From NCBI GenBank assembly GCA_020853025.1, contig JADYZP010000060.1, positions 17,454 through 81,453 on the forward strand: a stretch of DNA of 64,000 bases, written 5' to 3'. This stretch comes from Burkholderiales bacterium (GTDB lineage Bacteria; Pseudomonadota; Gammaproteobacteria; Burkholderiales; Casimicrobiaceae). Within the stretch, counting starts at the first letter, position 1; every line of letters starts with the position of its first letter. The notes beneath the pieces are model-generated. The model saw nothing but the letters and a program-made list of their open reading frames with translations, was not told the origin of the DNA and ran no database searches. The position numbers and the translations under genes were made by a program. Positions 17,729-28,687 of this stretch are shown one piece after another.

Positions 17729-18943
17729 CTATGGCTTCGGCGTGGCCTTCGTGCCGGAGGTCGACGTCGCGGCGGGTGCCGCCGGAGCCTGCGTTGGCGC
17801 CACCTTTACCGGCTGCCCGGGAACGACCTTCAGCACGCCGTCGACGACGACGCGGTCCCCGGCATGCAGCCCCTGCACGATGACGATGTCCGTCGCGCCG
17901 GCGTAGTCGCCGACGATCACCGGCCGGATTTCGACGACGTCGCCGGTACCGACGACGTAGACGAGATGGCCGTTCGCGCCCTGCTGCACGGCGAGCTGCG
18001 GAACGACGATCGCGTTCGGGCGCGTCGCGCCGTGGACGATGGCGGTGACGAACATTCCCGGACGCAGCTCCATCCCGGTGTTCGGCAGCACCGCGCGCAC
18101 CATGAACGAGCCGGTGTCCTGACTGAACGATGGATCGGCGAAGCTGATCTTGCCCCGGTACGGATACTTGATGTCGCCGGGCAGCACGATGTCGACGTCG
18201 TAGTTCTCGTTCGCCGGTCGCACGAGATCGCCCCTTTTCACCTCTTCCTGCCACTTCGCCATCTGGTTCTGCGACACGCTGAAGTTGACCCAGATCGGAT
18301 CGATCGCAGCGACGTAGGTGAGGTTCGCAGAGTCGGCCATCGCGTTGACGAACGCGCCCTGGCGCTGCAGCGCGCGGCTCGCGAGGCCGGTCACCGGCGA
18401 GGTGATCGTTGCGTAGCCCAGGTTGAGCTGCGCCCCGTCGACCTTCGCTTGCGCCGAGAACACCGCCGCACGCGCGGCGTCGAGTTCGCCCTTCGCGCGG
18501 TCGAGGTCCGCCTGCGGCAGCGCGTCCTGCTCGGTCAGCGGCTTGACGCGACCGTAGGTCGCCTCCGCCGTGGACAGGCGCGCCTGCTGCGACTGCAGTT
18601 CACCCTGCGCGGCGTTCAACTGCGCGATGAATGGCTTGGTGTCGAGCTGGAACATGAGGCTGCCCTGCTTGATCAGCTCGCCTTCCTCGTAGGCGATCTT
18701 GTCCAGGTATCCCGAGACACGGGCGACGATGTTGACCTGACGCGAACTTTCCGTCTGCGCGACGAAGTTCGGCGAGAAGCCGATCGTCTTCGGCGTCACC
18801 GTGAGCACGGAAACCTGCGGCGCCGGGCGCGGCGGCGGCGGCGCCTCCTTGCCGCAGCCGGCGACGACGATGCCCATCAGCGCCAGGATGACCATGCAGG
18901 TCGTGCGCGCAGGCGTGGAGCGCTTGGGTCCGAACTGCTCCAT
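17729..18943 (-). CDS. RND efflux periplasmic adaptor (AcrA/MexA family lipoprotein)
   Basis: A 404-residue membrane-fusion protein. It begins with a lipoprotein signal (MVILALMGIVVAGC), followed by the lipoyl half VNIVARVSGYLDKIAYEEGE, a helical hairpin (residues about 100-170) and the second lipoyl half GYATITSPVTGLASR. The C-terminus is a Pro/Ala/Thr-rich tail. The ATG at 18943 has GAGG nine bases upstream; longer upstream starts lack homology. It is the first gene of the operon and bridges the pump and the outer-membrane channel. No local TetR-type repressor was seen. Confidence 0.93.
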   Translation of the reverse strand: MEQFGPKRSTPARTTCMVILALMGIVVAGCGKEAPPPPRPAPQVSVLTVTPKTIGFSPNFVAQTESSRQVNIVARVSGYLDKIAYEEGELIKQGSLMFQLDTKPFIAQLNAAQGELQSQQARLSTAEATYGRVKPLTEQDALPQADLDRAKGELDAARAAVFSAQAKVDGAQLNLGYATITSPVTGLASRALQRQGAFVNAMADSANLTYVAAIDPIWVNFSVSQNQMAKWQEEVKRGDLVRPANENYDVDIVLPGDIKYPYRGKISFADPSFSQDTGSFMVRAVLPNTGMELRPGMFVTAIVHGATRPNAIVVPQLAVQQGANGHLVYVVGTGDVVEIRPVIVGDYAGATDIVIVQGLHAGDRVVVDGVLKVVPGQPVKVAPTQAPAAPAATSTSGTKATPKP

Positions 18944-19104
18944 GTTGTGCGACCTCGTGACGACGGGTGAGAGAGGGCGGCGCCGACGCGCCAATGCCGG
19001 AAGTACACGCGGGGTACACGCGGCCCGCAATTGTGGCAGCGCAGCGCGCTGCTGTCGATCCGGCACGCACCCCTGATGGCGGCGTGGATATTCCGCTGGC
19101 GTGG

Positions 19105-20466
19105 TCAGGCTCCGGCTGCCAGACGCGCGTCGAGGTCGTACGCCTGTGCGCCGTCGATGGTGACGCGCACGAATTCACCGACGCGGAGCCCGCCGCCGTC
19201 CGCGACGCGCACCAAGCCGTCGATCTCCGGCGCATCGGCGGCCGAACGCGCGATCGCCACGTCGTCGTCGATGGCATCGACCAGCACGTCGATGGTCGTG
19301 CCGACCTTGCGCCGGAGCCTTGCGGCGCTGATCCTCGCCTGCGCTTCCATGAAGCGCATCTGCCGCGCCTCTCGCTCTTCGGGCGGCACCGGGTCAGGCA
19401 AGGCGTTGGCCGCAGCGCCGTCGACCGGCGAGTACGCGAAGCACCCGACGCGATCGAGTTGCGCCTCGTCGAGGAAGGCGAGCAACTGCTCGAACTCCGC
19501 CTCGGTCTCGCCCGGAAAGCCGGCGATGAACGTCGAACGGATCGTGATCTCGGGACAGATCTCCCGCCACGCGCGGATGCGCGCGAGCGTGTTTTCGGCG
19601 TTGGCCGGGCGCTGCATCAGCTTCAGGATGCGCGGGCTCGCATGCTGGAACGGCACGTCGAGGTACGGCAGCAGCTTTCCTTCCGCCATCAGCGGTATGA
19701 CGTCGTCGACATGCGGGTACGGATACACGTAGTGCAGCCTGACCCAGACGCCGAGTTCTCCCAGTTCGCGCACGAGTTCGGTCATCTTCGTCTTCACCGG
19801 CCGGCCGCGCCAGAAACCGGTGCGGTACTTCACGTCGACGCCGTAGGCGCTGGTGTCCTGCGAGATGACCAGCAGTTCGCGCACGCCCGCGTTGACGAGA
19901 TTTTCCGCCTCCTGCATCACCTCGCCGAGCGGCCGGCTGACCAGGTCGCCGCGCAGCGATGGAATGATGCAGAACGTACAGCGGTGGTTGCAGCCTTCGC
20001 TGATCTTCAGGTACGCGTAGTGCGATGGCGTGAGCTTGATCCCTTGTGGCGGGACGAGGTCGGCGAAGGGGTCGTGCGGCTTCGGCAGGTGCCGGTGCAC
20101 GGCGCTCATCACTTCGGCGGTCGCGTGCGGACCGGTCACCGCGAGCACCTTCGGATGCGCGTCGCGAATGAAGCCGCCGCTGTCCTTGGCGCCCAGGCAG
20201 CCGGTGACAATGACCTTGCCGTTCTCGGCCAGCGCCTCGCCGATCGCATCGAGAGATTCGGCGACCGCGGCGTCGATGAAGCCGCAGGTGTTGACGACCA
20301 CCAGGTCCGCGCCGTCGTACGAGGGCGCGATCGCGTAGCCTTCGGCGCGCAACCGGGTCAGGATCTGCTCGGAGTCGACCAGCGCCTTCGGGCAGCCGAG
20401 TGACACGAAGCCGACGCGCGGCGTCGCGGGCTCGACGGATGCTTTGCTGCGGCTGGAAGGAGGCAT
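19105..20466 (-). CDS. rimO: Ribosomal protein S12 methylthiotransferase RimO
   Basis: A 453-residue radical-SAM enzyme that methylthiolates a conserved aspartate of ribosomal protein S12. The N-terminal UPF0004 domain has [18 protein letters not shown] and [12 protein letters not shown] with its cluster cysteines (also VTGCLGAKD); the radical-SAM cluster motif is CNHRCTFC followed by [13 protein letters not shown], which is typical of RimO rather than MiaB. A TRAM domain closes the protein. It lies downstream of phaR on the same strand, an order seen in other betaproteobacteria. Confidence 0.96.
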   Translation of the reverse strand: MPPSSRSKASVEPATPRVGFVSLGCPKALVDSEQILTRLRAEGYAIAPSYDGADLVVVNTCGFIDAAVAESLDAIGEALAENGKVIVTGCLGAKDSGGFIRDAHPKVLAVTGPHATAEVMSAVHRHLPKPHDPFADLVPPQGIKLTPSHYAYLKISEGCNHRCTFCIIPSLRGDLVSRPLGEVMQEAENLVNAGVRELLVISQDTSAYGVDVKYRTGFWRGRPVKTKMTELVRELGELGVWVRLHYVYPYPHVDDVIPLMAEGKLLPYLDVPFQHASPRILKLMQRPANAENTLARIRAWREICPEITIRSTFIAGFPGETEAEFEQLLAFLDEAQLDRVGCFAYSPVDGAAANALPDPVPPEEREARQMRFMEAQARISAARLRRKVGTTIDVLVDAIDDDVAIARSAADAPEIDGLVRVADGGGLRVGEFVRVTIDGAQAYDLDARLAAGA

Positions 20467-20539
20467 CGAATTCACGTCGCGTTTGCATCGCAGCAAACGG
20501 CGTGCAAGGCTGGGGTTGCTGCGGCGCTTCGTGGAGGTG

Positions 20540-21115
20540 TCAGCGTTTCTTGTCGTCTTCGGCGTCCGGCCCCGGCGCCGCGCCGAAATTCGGGAAGGGA
20601 AAAGCGGTGAACATGCCGCGTGTCTGGTCCTGCATCCGCTGCTGCATGTCCATGAACAGCTTCGCACTCTGCTCGAGGTAGTTGCCCAGCATGCCCTGCA
20701 TCGCCGGCGCTTGCATCTGCATGAACTGCTTCCACAGGTCGGGCGTCAGCAGCATCTTGTCGCCGTAGACCTGCTTCGCCTGGTCCTGCAGCTTTTTCTG
20801 GATGGCGAGGAACGCTTTCACGTTCTGCTCCATGTACTGGCCCATGATCGTCTGCTGCGCGCTGCCGTAGAAGCGGATCATCTGCGCGAGCATCTCCGAA
20901 CTGAACATCGGAACGCCGCCGCCTTCCTCGTCGAGGATGATTTGCAGCAGGATCGCGCGCGTCAGGTCATCCCCCGATTTCGCATCGATGACCTGGAAGT
21001 CGATATTCTCCAGCACCATCTGCTTGACGTCGGCCAGCGTGATGTAGCCGCTGTTCGCCGTGTCGTAGAGGCGGCGGTTCGGATACTTCTTGATCATGCG
21101 GACGGTATCGCTCAT
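20540..21115 (-). CDS. phaR: Polyhydroxyalkanoate synthesis repressor PhaR
   Basis: A 191-residue regulator. The N-terminal DNA-binding domain has the invariant [13 protein letters not shown] and [13 protein letters not shown]; two PHB-accumulation domains follow, with repeated Gln/Met-rich helices ([20 protein letters not shown]). PhaR binds both PHA granules and DNA, releasing phasin transcription when polymer forms. The ATG at 21115 has AGGAGA eight bases upstream, and a TATAAT lies about 30 bases upstream on the minus strand. It diverges from the phasin gene. Confidence 0.95.
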   Translation of the reverse strand: MSDTVRMIKKYPNRRLYDTANSGYITLADVKQMVLENIDFQVIDAKSGDDLTRAILLQIILDEEGGGVPMFSSEMLAQMIRFYGSAQQTIMGQYMEQNVKAFLAIQKKLQDQAKQVYGDKMLLTPDLWKQFMQMQAPAMQGMLGNYLEQSAKLFMDMQQRMQDQTRGMFTAFPFPNFGAAPGPDAEDDKKR

Positions 21116-21143
21116 CGGACGGCTCTCCTGCGAGGCAGGTTCA

Positions 21144-21149
21144 ATTATA
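21144..21149 (-). promoter_or_regulatory. phaR promoter -10 box
   Basis: TATAAT on the minus strand, 29 bases before the phaR ATG. No good -35 hexamer is visible at 16-18 bases upstream, so the promoter may need an activator or be weak. Confidence 0.55.
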
Positions 21150-21201
21150 ACCCGCTGATTTATCGGATTTTTGACTATCCGGATGATCGATGGAGTCCAC
21201 T

Positions 21202-21276
21202 TTGTGCAATGCACCAAAAAAGCCTTGACTTCGGTGCGAACTGTCCCTAGAATGGCAATTGTGCGGTGCAGCAAAA
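21202..21276 (+). promoter_or_regulatory. Phasin promoter with two flanking PhaR-type boxes
   Basis: A sigma-70 promoter is plain: TTGACT (21225-21230), a 17-base spacer and TAGAAT (21248-21253). Two near-identical 18-mers bracket it in the same orientation: TTGTGCAATGCACCAAAA (21202-21219) and TTGTGCGGTGCAGCAAAA (21259-21276), 15 of 18 matching. The second covers the expected transcription start. Known PhaR sites are TGC/GCA-rich, so these are the likely PhaR operators; the first also lies in the shared divergent region and could serve phaR autoregulation. Confidence 0.75.
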
Positions 21277-21445
21277 CAGTCGGCCGATTAAAGCTGAAGG
21301 CTGTTGCACCGAGGGCGGTCTTCCGGGCAGCAGACGATCCGGACCGCTCGAGCGCCGGCAGTACCGCAACGCGGATCGGCGCCAGCTTTCGAGGATCGCG
21401 TACGCATTAATCCGTTTTCACGACCATCGACAAAGAGGAATGACC

Positions 21446-21988
21446 ATGTACAACCCGACCGAACAAATCAGCGAATTCAGCAAGACCAATGTCGCGCAAG
21501 CCACGAAGTTCGCAGCGCTTTCGCTCGAGAACGCCGAGAAGTTGATGAAGTTGAACCTGGGCGCCACCAAGGCCGCGTTCGCACAGACCGTCGAAGGCGC
21601 GCAAGCCGCCGCGTCGGTCAAGGACGTGCAGGACCTGGTGGCGTTGCGCACCAAGCTCGCCGAGACGCAGATGCAGACGGCCGTCGGCTACACGCAGCAC
21701 CTGTATGAAATGGCGACCGAAGCGCAGGCCGGCTACACGGCGCTCGCCGAGGAAGCCTTCGGTGTCTACACCAAGGGCATGGCGGCGTGGGTCGACAACG
21801 CCAGCAAGTCGGCACCGGCCGGTTCGGAGCTCGCCGTCAATGCGTTCAAGTCGACGATGGCCGCGACCAGCGCCGCCTTCGACCAGTTCCAGAAGGCGTC
21901 GAAGCAAGTCGTGGGCATGGCCGATGCGAATGTCCGTGCCGCCGCCGCGACGGCCGCCAAGTCGGTCAAGGGCAGGAAGGCTGCCTAA
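21446..21988 (+). CDS. phaP: Phasin (PHA granule-associated protein)
   Basis: A 180-residue amphipathic helical protein of the phasin_2 family: MYNPTEQISEFSKTNVAQAT at the start, many Ala, Gln and Lys, no cysteine, and a basic Ala-rich tail (AAATAAKSVKGRKAA). It coats polyhydroxyalkanoate granules. I chose the second of two in-frame ATGs (21446) because AGAGGA lies six bases upstream of it and abuts the first. It is transcribed from the promoter described above and ends at a strong terminator. Confidence 0.94.
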   Translation: MYNPTEQISEFSKTNVAQATKFAALSLENAEKLMKLNLGATKAAFAQTVEGAQAAASVKDVQDLVALRTKLAETQMQTAVGYTQHLYEMATEAQAGYTALAEEAFGVYTKGMAAWVDNASKSAPAGSELAVNAFKSTMAATSAAFDQFQKASKQVVGMADANVRAAAATAAKSVKGRKAA

Positions 21989-22172
21989 GGCAGACTCAAG
22001 GCCCATGCATCGGGTCCGCTGGCCGGCACGCTGCCGGTTAGGCGGACGCCCACCTGGGGAACGACGAAGAGAACCTGAAACGAAGGGAACTTGAAAACGC
22101 TTCGACAGTCTCAACGTAGGTGGTGCAGTCTCCTTCTGTATCGATCCTCCTCCTGATTGATACAGCCTCGAA

Positions 22173-22206
22173 CCCCGCGATCTCTGATCGCGGGGTCGTT
22201 TTTTTT
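22173..22206 (+). terminator. Rho-independent terminator after the phasin gene
   Basis: A perfect 10-bp stem CCCCGCGATC / GATCGCGGGG with a TCT loop, followed by TCG and eight T residues. It lies 185 bases after the phasin stop, so the phasin mRNA has a long 3' untranslated region, and just before the convergent phaB stop. Confidence 0.92.
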
Positions 22207-22209
22207 CCG

Positions 22210-22962
22210 CTAGAACATGTGCTGGCCGCCGTTGATCGCGATGTTGGCGCCGGTCACGAACGCCGCCTCCTCGCTTGCCAGGTACGCGACGAGTCCCGCG
22301 ACTTCCTCCGGCTTGCCCAACCGGCCCATCGGGATCTGCGGAATGATCTTCGAGTCGAGCACTTCCTTGGGGATCGCCATCACCATCTTGGTGCCGATGT
22401 AGCCGGGTGAAATCGTGTTCACCGTGACGCCCTTGCGCGAGTATTCGAGCGCCAGCGCCTTGGTGAAGCCGTGCATGCCGGCCTTCGCCGCCGAGTAGTT
22501 GGTCTGGCCGAACGCGCCCTTCTGTCCGTTGACCGACGAGATGTTGATGATGCGGCCCCAGCCGGTGTCGGCCATCGCGTCGCATACCTGCTTGCTCATG
22601 TTGAAGCACGAATCGAGGTTGGTCTTCAGCACCGCGTCCCAGTTCGCCTTGTCCATTTTCTTGAAGGTCATGTCGCGCGTGATGCCGGCGTTGTTGACCA
22701 GCACCTCGACCGGTCCGACTTCCGCCGTGACCTTCTTCACGCACGCGACGGAGGACTCCCAGTCGGCGACGTCGCAGGGCTGGGCGTGGAAGGTGAAGCC
22801 CTGCGCCTTCATCGTGGCCAGCCATTCGGCCGACTTGGTGTTGCCCGGAGAGTAGGTGGTGACGACCGTGTAGCCGAGTGCCGCGAGCTTGATGCAGATC
22901 GCCTCCCCGAGGCCACCCATGCCGCCGGTGACCAGTGCGACCCGATGCTTGTCAGTTGCCAT
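22210..22962 (-). CDS. phaB: Acetoacetyl-CoA reductase
   Basis: A 250-residue short-chain dehydrogenase that reduces acetoacetyl-CoA to (R)-3-hydroxybutyryl-CoA with NADPH, the second step of PHB synthesis. The cofactor motif TGGMGGLG is near residue 12, NNAG follows, and the catalytic set is in INISSVNGQKGAFGQTNYSAAK. TTYSPGN and the ending AINGGQHM(F) are typical of PhaB. A GAGGAG-rich ribosome site precedes the ATG. The synthase (phaC) and thiolase (phaA) are not in the window. Confidence 0.95.
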   Translation of the reverse strand: MATDKHRVALVTGGMGGLGEAICIKLAALGYTVVTTYSPGNTKSAEWLATMKAQGFTFHAQPCDVADWESSVACVKKVTAEVGPVEVLVNNAGITRDMTFKKMDKANWDAVLKTNLDSCFNMSKQVCDAMADTGWGRIINISSVNGQKGAFGQTNYSAAKAGMHGFTKALALEYSRKGVTVNTISPGYIGTKMVMAIPKEVLDSKIIPQIPMGRLGKPEEVAGLVAYLASEEAAFVTGANIAINGGQHMF

Positions 22963-23105
22963 GTTGTCGTTCCTCCTCGTTGATTGTCGTCGTGCGGCAT
23001 TTCCCGCGGCAGCGTGCAGGCGATGTGCGATGGACCGCGCCGCGCGCGGTCCGCAATGAACATGTTAGCGCAGGCGGGCGATTCCGGCATCCGCCGGCCG
23101 CCGCG

Positions 23106-24320
23106 CTACGCCGCCATGGCAGCCGGCCGCTTGATCGTGCGCTCGTCGATCGGCAGGTTGAGCAGCCCCGCCACGACGCCCAAGGCGATCGACAGGTACC
23201 AGACGATGTCATAGCTGCCGGTCGAATCGTAGAGCATGCCGCCCAGCCAGGCGCCGAGGAAGCTGCCGATCTGGTGCGAGAAGAAGGTGAAGCCCGCGAG
23301 CATCGCCAGATAACGGACACCGAAGATCTGCGCGACCATGGCGTTGGTCGGCGGCACCGTCGACAGCCACAGAAGCCCCAGCGCGACCGCGAAAGTGTAG
23401 ACGGAGTACGCGGTGAGCGGCAGCCAGAAAAACAGCGCGAAGACCACCGCGCGGCTGAAATAGATGAACGACAGGATGTACTTCTTGCTGACGCGCCCGC
23501 CCAGCCACCCGGTCGCGTAGGTGCCGATGATGTTGAACAGGCCGATCAGCGCCAGCGCGGTCACCGCCACGTGCGCCGGCAGGCCGCGGTCGGCCAAGTA
23601 CGCTGGCAGGTGGACGGCAACGAACACGACCTGGAAGCCACAAACGAAAAAGCCCAGCGTTAGCAGCACGTAGCCGCGATGGCCGAGCGCTTCGCCCATC
23701 GCCTGTCCGGCCGATTGCTGAAACGAATGCGCCTGCGTCTCGCGCCGCTCGACCATTCCGGCGGCCAGTGGTGCGATCAGCAAACCGACGGCGCCCAGCA
23801 CCAGCAGCGCACTGTGCCAGCCGATCGACGACAGCAACCATTGCGTGAGCGGCAGGATCGCAAACTGCCCGAAGGATCCCGCAGCCGCGGAGATGCCGAG
23901 CACCATGCTGCGCTGTTCCGGCGGAAACCTGCGGCCGAGCACACCGGCGACAACGCTGAACGTGACACCGGACAGGCCGACGCCGATCAGCACGCCGGCC
24001 GTCAGCACGAATAACCACGGCGCTGTCGCGTTGGCCATCAGCACCAGGCCGAGCACATAGCAGACGCCGCCAATGACGATCACCTTCGCCGACCCGAAGC
24101 GGTCGGCGAGCATGCCCGCAAAAGGCTGTGTCGCGCCCCAGACCAGGTTCTGCACGGCGAGCGCCAGCGCGAATGTCTCCCGGCCCCAGCCCAGGTCCGA
24201 CGAGATCGGCTGCAGGAAGAGGCCGAAGCCATGGCGAATCCCCATCGCCAGCGTCAGGATCAGCCCGCCGCAGACGAGGACGACGGTCGGCGTGCGCCAG
24301 TCGGGGGTGCGCGTCGGCAT
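23106..24320 (-). CDS. MFS transporter (OFA/oxalate-formate antiporter-like)
   Basis: A 404-residue major facilitator with twelve predicted membrane segments. Visible motifs are FGLFLQPISSDLGWGRETF after helix 1, GMLADRFGSAKVIVIGG (motif A) between helices 2 and 3, and the second-half counterpart GWLGGRVSKKYILSF. The opening resembles the monocarboxylate/oxalate-formate branch, so a small organic acid is a plausible substrate, but this is inference. The ATG at 24320 is preferred over an upstream TTG. Confidence 0.85.
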   Translation of the reverse strand: MPTRTPDWRTPTVVLVCGGLILTLAMGIRHGFGLFLQPISSDLGWGRETFALALAVQNLVWGATQPFAGMLADRFGSAKVIVIGGVCYVLGLVLMANATAPWLFVLTAGVLIGVGLSGVTFSVVAGVLGRRFPPEQRSMVLGISAAAGSFGQFAILPLTQWLLSSIGWHSALLVLGAVGLLIAPLAAGMVERRETQAHSFQQSAGQAMGEALGHRGYVLLTLGFFVCGFQVVFVAVHLPAYLADRGLPAHVAVTALALIGLFNIIGTYATGWLGGRVSKKYILSFIYFSRAVVFALFFWLPLTAYSVYTFAVALGLLWLSTVPPTNAMVAQIFGVRYLAMLAGFTFFSHQIGSFLGAWLGGMLYDSTGSYDIVWYLSIALGVVAGLLNLPIDERTIKRPAAMAA

Positions 24321-24422
24321 CGTTGTCAATTCTCCGTGCAATGGCGATGTGTCGAAAGCGTCGCGCAGACATTCGTTGGAATGCCGGCGGTGGCAAGCGT
24401 TGCGCAGGGATGAGTCACGACG

Positions 24423-25901
<1,479 letters not shown>

Positions 25902-25982
25902 GTTTCTCCTCCGGTTGCCGCCAAAGCCGTCTTCACCCGGCTCGATGCCGAGTGGGGCGTCGATGTGGCCAATGCTGTTGCT

Positions 25983-27821
25983 TCACGCGGGCGGGCTCGC
26001 GGACTCGCACCACGAACGCCACATCGATCTGTAGCAGGATTCGAGATCCGCGACGAATGCGCCGGCATCCATGAGCGGGGAAGCGCGCATTCGTTCACGC
26101 AACATGGGCCGCAACTGATGTCGCAGTCCGCGATCGCGGGCCAATCGAAGGTTCTTCTCCACGTACTCCGCCGGCGTCTCGGCGATCAGCTCGAACATTC
26201 CCAATGTGCTCATGATGCTGAAAGCATTCCTGGCGGCAGGTCGATCGCCTCTCAACGCAATCAGCGGCGTGCCCATCCACACCGTATCCAGTGTCGTCGC
26301 GCCGCCGCTATACGGAAGAGTGTCCATTGCGACGTCGAGATTGCCGATCGCCTCGTAGTATTCGCATACGGGCAACCGGCCATGCAGCATGATACGCGTC
26401 GGATCGACTCCCAGCGCCGCGAATCGGCCAAGCAATCTGTCGCGTTGATCGGGCGGCACGTCGAGCAGCGTGAACTCGATCCGCGGCTCGTTCCGGAGAA
26501 TCTGTGCCCAGAGTTCGGCACACGCGTCGCTGATCTTCAAGTGGTTGTTGACCGAACCGAAGCGGATCTTGTCCGTTGCGCCGCCGGTCCGCGCGAACTC
26601 GTTCGGGGCCAGCCACGGCTCATAGCACCACTGGCTGTGCCGCAGCCGCACCAGCGTTTCTGTGAAGCACATCTCCGTTTCGCCTGGCGGGTCCGTGTAA
26701 CGGTCGCAGATGCGGAAATCCATGGCGGCGATCCCTGTGGTGTTGAGATAACCCATCCAGGTTGCCTGTACGGGTGCGGGGCGCCGCGCGAACGCCAGCA
26801 GGCGATTGTGGTTGGTGTGTCCGGACAGGTCCACGAGAATGTCGATGGCGTGGTTGCGTACGAGCTCGGCGAATTCGTCGTGCGTCAGGCTCGAAACGTC
26901 ATGCCAGGTTGGTGCTGCTTCCCTGAGAGCCTCGGTCATGGCATCCGCGGCGGCGTTGTTCGAGTAGCAATGGATGTCCATGTTGTCGCCGTGATGGTGC
27001 TCAAGCACGGGCTTGATGAGCATCCCGACCGGATGCGCCCTGAAGTCCCCGGAAACATAGCCGACCCGAAGCCGACGCTGCGGATCTCGTGAATTGCTCC
27101 ACGAGCTGTAGGTTCGGCCTGCCCGTCGGGCGATCGTGGCACCGATTCGAACGTGCAGATCGAACACCTGCGAAGTGGACAGGTCGGGCCGGTTGTTGAG
27201 TGCGAACAGCATCCAGCTGTCCGCGTCCATGGCGAATTCGCTGCCCAGCGCCAACAGGTCGACCGCTTCGTCGAAGCGATCCTGTCCTACCAGCATTTGC
27301 CCCAGATTGAATGCGGCGCCCGGATAATCGGGGCGAAGCGCGAGCGCCCGTCGAAGGTGGGCTTCCGCCTCGACGTCGCGGCCGGCAGTCGACAGAACAT
27401 GCGCAAGCGATACTTCAGCTTCGGCCAGCGCGGGATCGATCTCGAGCGCCTCGCGCAACAGCTCTTCCGCACCTGCCGGATTGCCGCGGTTGGCAAGAAG
27501 CGTTGCCAGGTTGAAGCGGGCCGTGGCAAGTTCAGGTTGAATGCGCATCGCCTCGCGATAGGCGGCGTCCGCCTCGTCGCCGCGTTGCATTTTGGCCAGG
27601 ACGTTGCCCAGGTTCAGATGTGCTCGAGCGTAGGCAGGTGCCGACTGCACGGCCTTCCGATAACTCGCAAGAGCGGCCACGGTATCGCCGGAGTCTTCGA
27701 GCGCATTACCGGCCTGCACCAGCCCATCGGCAATTACGAGGGCGTCCGCGGTGGTTCGCTCCCCGGCTTCATCCCCCCTGCCGAGCAACTGACGACGCAG
27801 TTTCTTCAATCGGCTCAGCAC
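25983..27821 (-). CDS. TPR protein with O-GlcNAc-transferase-like (GT41/SPINDLY) domain
   Basis: A 612-residue protein starting at GTG 27821. Residues about 30-200 are tetratricopeptide repeats of a strict 34-residue period (NLGNVLAKMQRGDEADAAYR, NLATLLANRGNPAGAEELLR). The C-terminal half is a glycosyltransferase 41 domain: RLRVGYVSGDFRAHPVGMLI, DILVDLSGHTNHNRLLAFA, FGSVNNHLKISDACAELWA and LDTLPYSGGATTLDTVWMG. Such enzymes transfer a sugar to serine or threonine of proteins. Its target is unknown. It is one of two GT41-type genes in the window; the other is at 47347-49503. Confidence 0.9.
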   Translation of the reverse strand: MLSRLKKLRRQLLGRGDEAGERTTADALVIADGLVQAGNALEDSGDTVAALASYRKAVQSAPAYARAHLNLGNVLAKMQRGDEADAAYREAMRIQPELATARFNLATLLANRGNPAGAEELLREALEIDPALAEAEVSLAHVLSTAGRDVEAEAHLRRALALRPDYPGAAFNLGQMLVGQDRFDEAVDLLALGSEFAMDADSWMLFALNNRPDLSTSQVFDLHVRIGATIARRAGRTYSSWSNSRDPQRRLRVGYVSGDFRAHPVGMLIKPVLEHHHGDNMDIHCYSNNAAADAMTEALREAAPTWHDVSSLTHDEFAELVRNHAIDILVDLSGHTNHNRLLAFARRPAPVQATWMGYLNTTGIAAMDFRICDRYTDPPGETEMCFTETLVRLRHSQWCYEPWLAPNEFARTGGATDKIRFGSVNNHLKISDACAELWAQILRNEPRIEFTLLDVPPDQRDRLLGRFAALGVDPTRIMLHGRLPVCEYYEAIGNLDVAMDTLPYSGGATTLDTVWMGTPLIALRGDRPAARNAFSIMSTLGMFELIAETPAEYVEKNLRLARDRGLRHQLRPMLRERMRASPLMDAGAFVADLESCYRSMWRSWCESASPPA

Positions 27822-28111
27822 GGTGACTCGGTATCCTTTGCGGGCAGGTTCCTGCGCCGGGGAAGCGCGATTCCCGCATCATGCCCGACCGCGCGCGGCC
27901 GCGGAGGGTCTTGCGAGATTTCGCCTCGGACGACACCATGCGGCCAATCGACGCGCTCGTTTGGGCATCGACCAGAACGATGCGTGCCATGGCGCACGCT
28001 GCGCGCGAACGAAATGGTTTCCTCCGGTTGCCGTCATATTGCACCGCGGCGTAAAATCACGCTCTTTGTCGCAATTGTAGCCAACCATTCGCGGGCGCCA
28101 CCCTTGGCGGC
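27822..28111. other. Divergent intergenic region, no gene seen
   Basis: The 290 bases between the GT41 gene and the DUF2889 gene contain only short frames without homology. They must hold divergent promoters, but no convincing -35/-10 pair was identified by eye. Confidence 0.5.
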
Positions 28112-28687
28112 GTGTTCGCAATTTGCAAAGTTTCCGCTTTGACCCATCCGCTCTCGTTGCCGACGATTCCCCGCGAACGCCTGCATTGCCGCACCGTAAC
28201 CTACGACGGCTTCCGGCGCGCCGACGGGCTCTTCGATATCGAGGCGCATCTGGTCGACGTCAAGGACCACGACTTCGAACTCCTGACCGGTATCCGGCCA
28301 GCCGGCATCCCGGTGCACGACATGTGGGTGCGCGTGACCATCGATCGCGCATTCGTCATCCAGGCAATCGAGGCGGTCACCGACAGCATGCCCTATCCCG
28401 GCGCCTGTGAACGCATCACCCCGGCCTACGAAAAGCTGGTCGGCAGCAACCTGATCGACGGCTTCCGCAAGCACCTGCACGAAGTCATGGGCGGCGTGCG
28501 CGGCTGCACGCACATCACCGAGATGCTGTCGAACCTGCCCAGCGCCGCCGTGCAGACCTTCGCCGGACTGCAGCGCGAGGACGCAGGCGAGGGCAAGCCT
28601 TTCCAGCTCGATCATTGCCACGCGCTCGAGACGACGACCGAGACCGTCCGCCGCTATTACCCGAAGTGGTATCGGGGTGCGGCCTGA
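28112..28687 (+). CDS. DUF2889 domain protein
   Basis: A 191-residue protein matching the DUF2889 family: RTVTYDGFRRADGLFDIEAHLVDVKDH-type opening (written here in parts), VRVTIDRAFVIQAIEAVTD, and MGGVRGCTHITEMLSNLP. Function is unknown; members in other bacteria lie near aromatic-acid or acyl-CoA genes. The start is uncertain: GTG at 28112 is the first in frame. Its stop overlaps the ATG of the methyltransferase gene (TGATG), so the two are translationally coupled, which is an unusual partnership. Confidence 0.82.
   Translation: MFAICKVSALTHPLSLPTIPRERLHCRTVTYDGFRRADGLFDIEAHLVDVKDHDFELLTGIRPAGIPVHDMWVRVTIDRAFVIQAIEAVTDSMPYPGACERITPAYEKLVGSNLIDGFRKHLHEVMGGVRGCTHITEMLSNLPSAAVQTFAGLQREDAGEGKPFQLDHCHALETTTETVRRYYPKWYRGAA

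Noticed and set aside
15439..17883. Very long plus-strand open frame opposite the RND pump gene
   Set aside because: Composition is Arg/Asp/His/Gln-rich with no domain; it is the antisense shadow of a high-GC gene whose own strand has all RND motifs.
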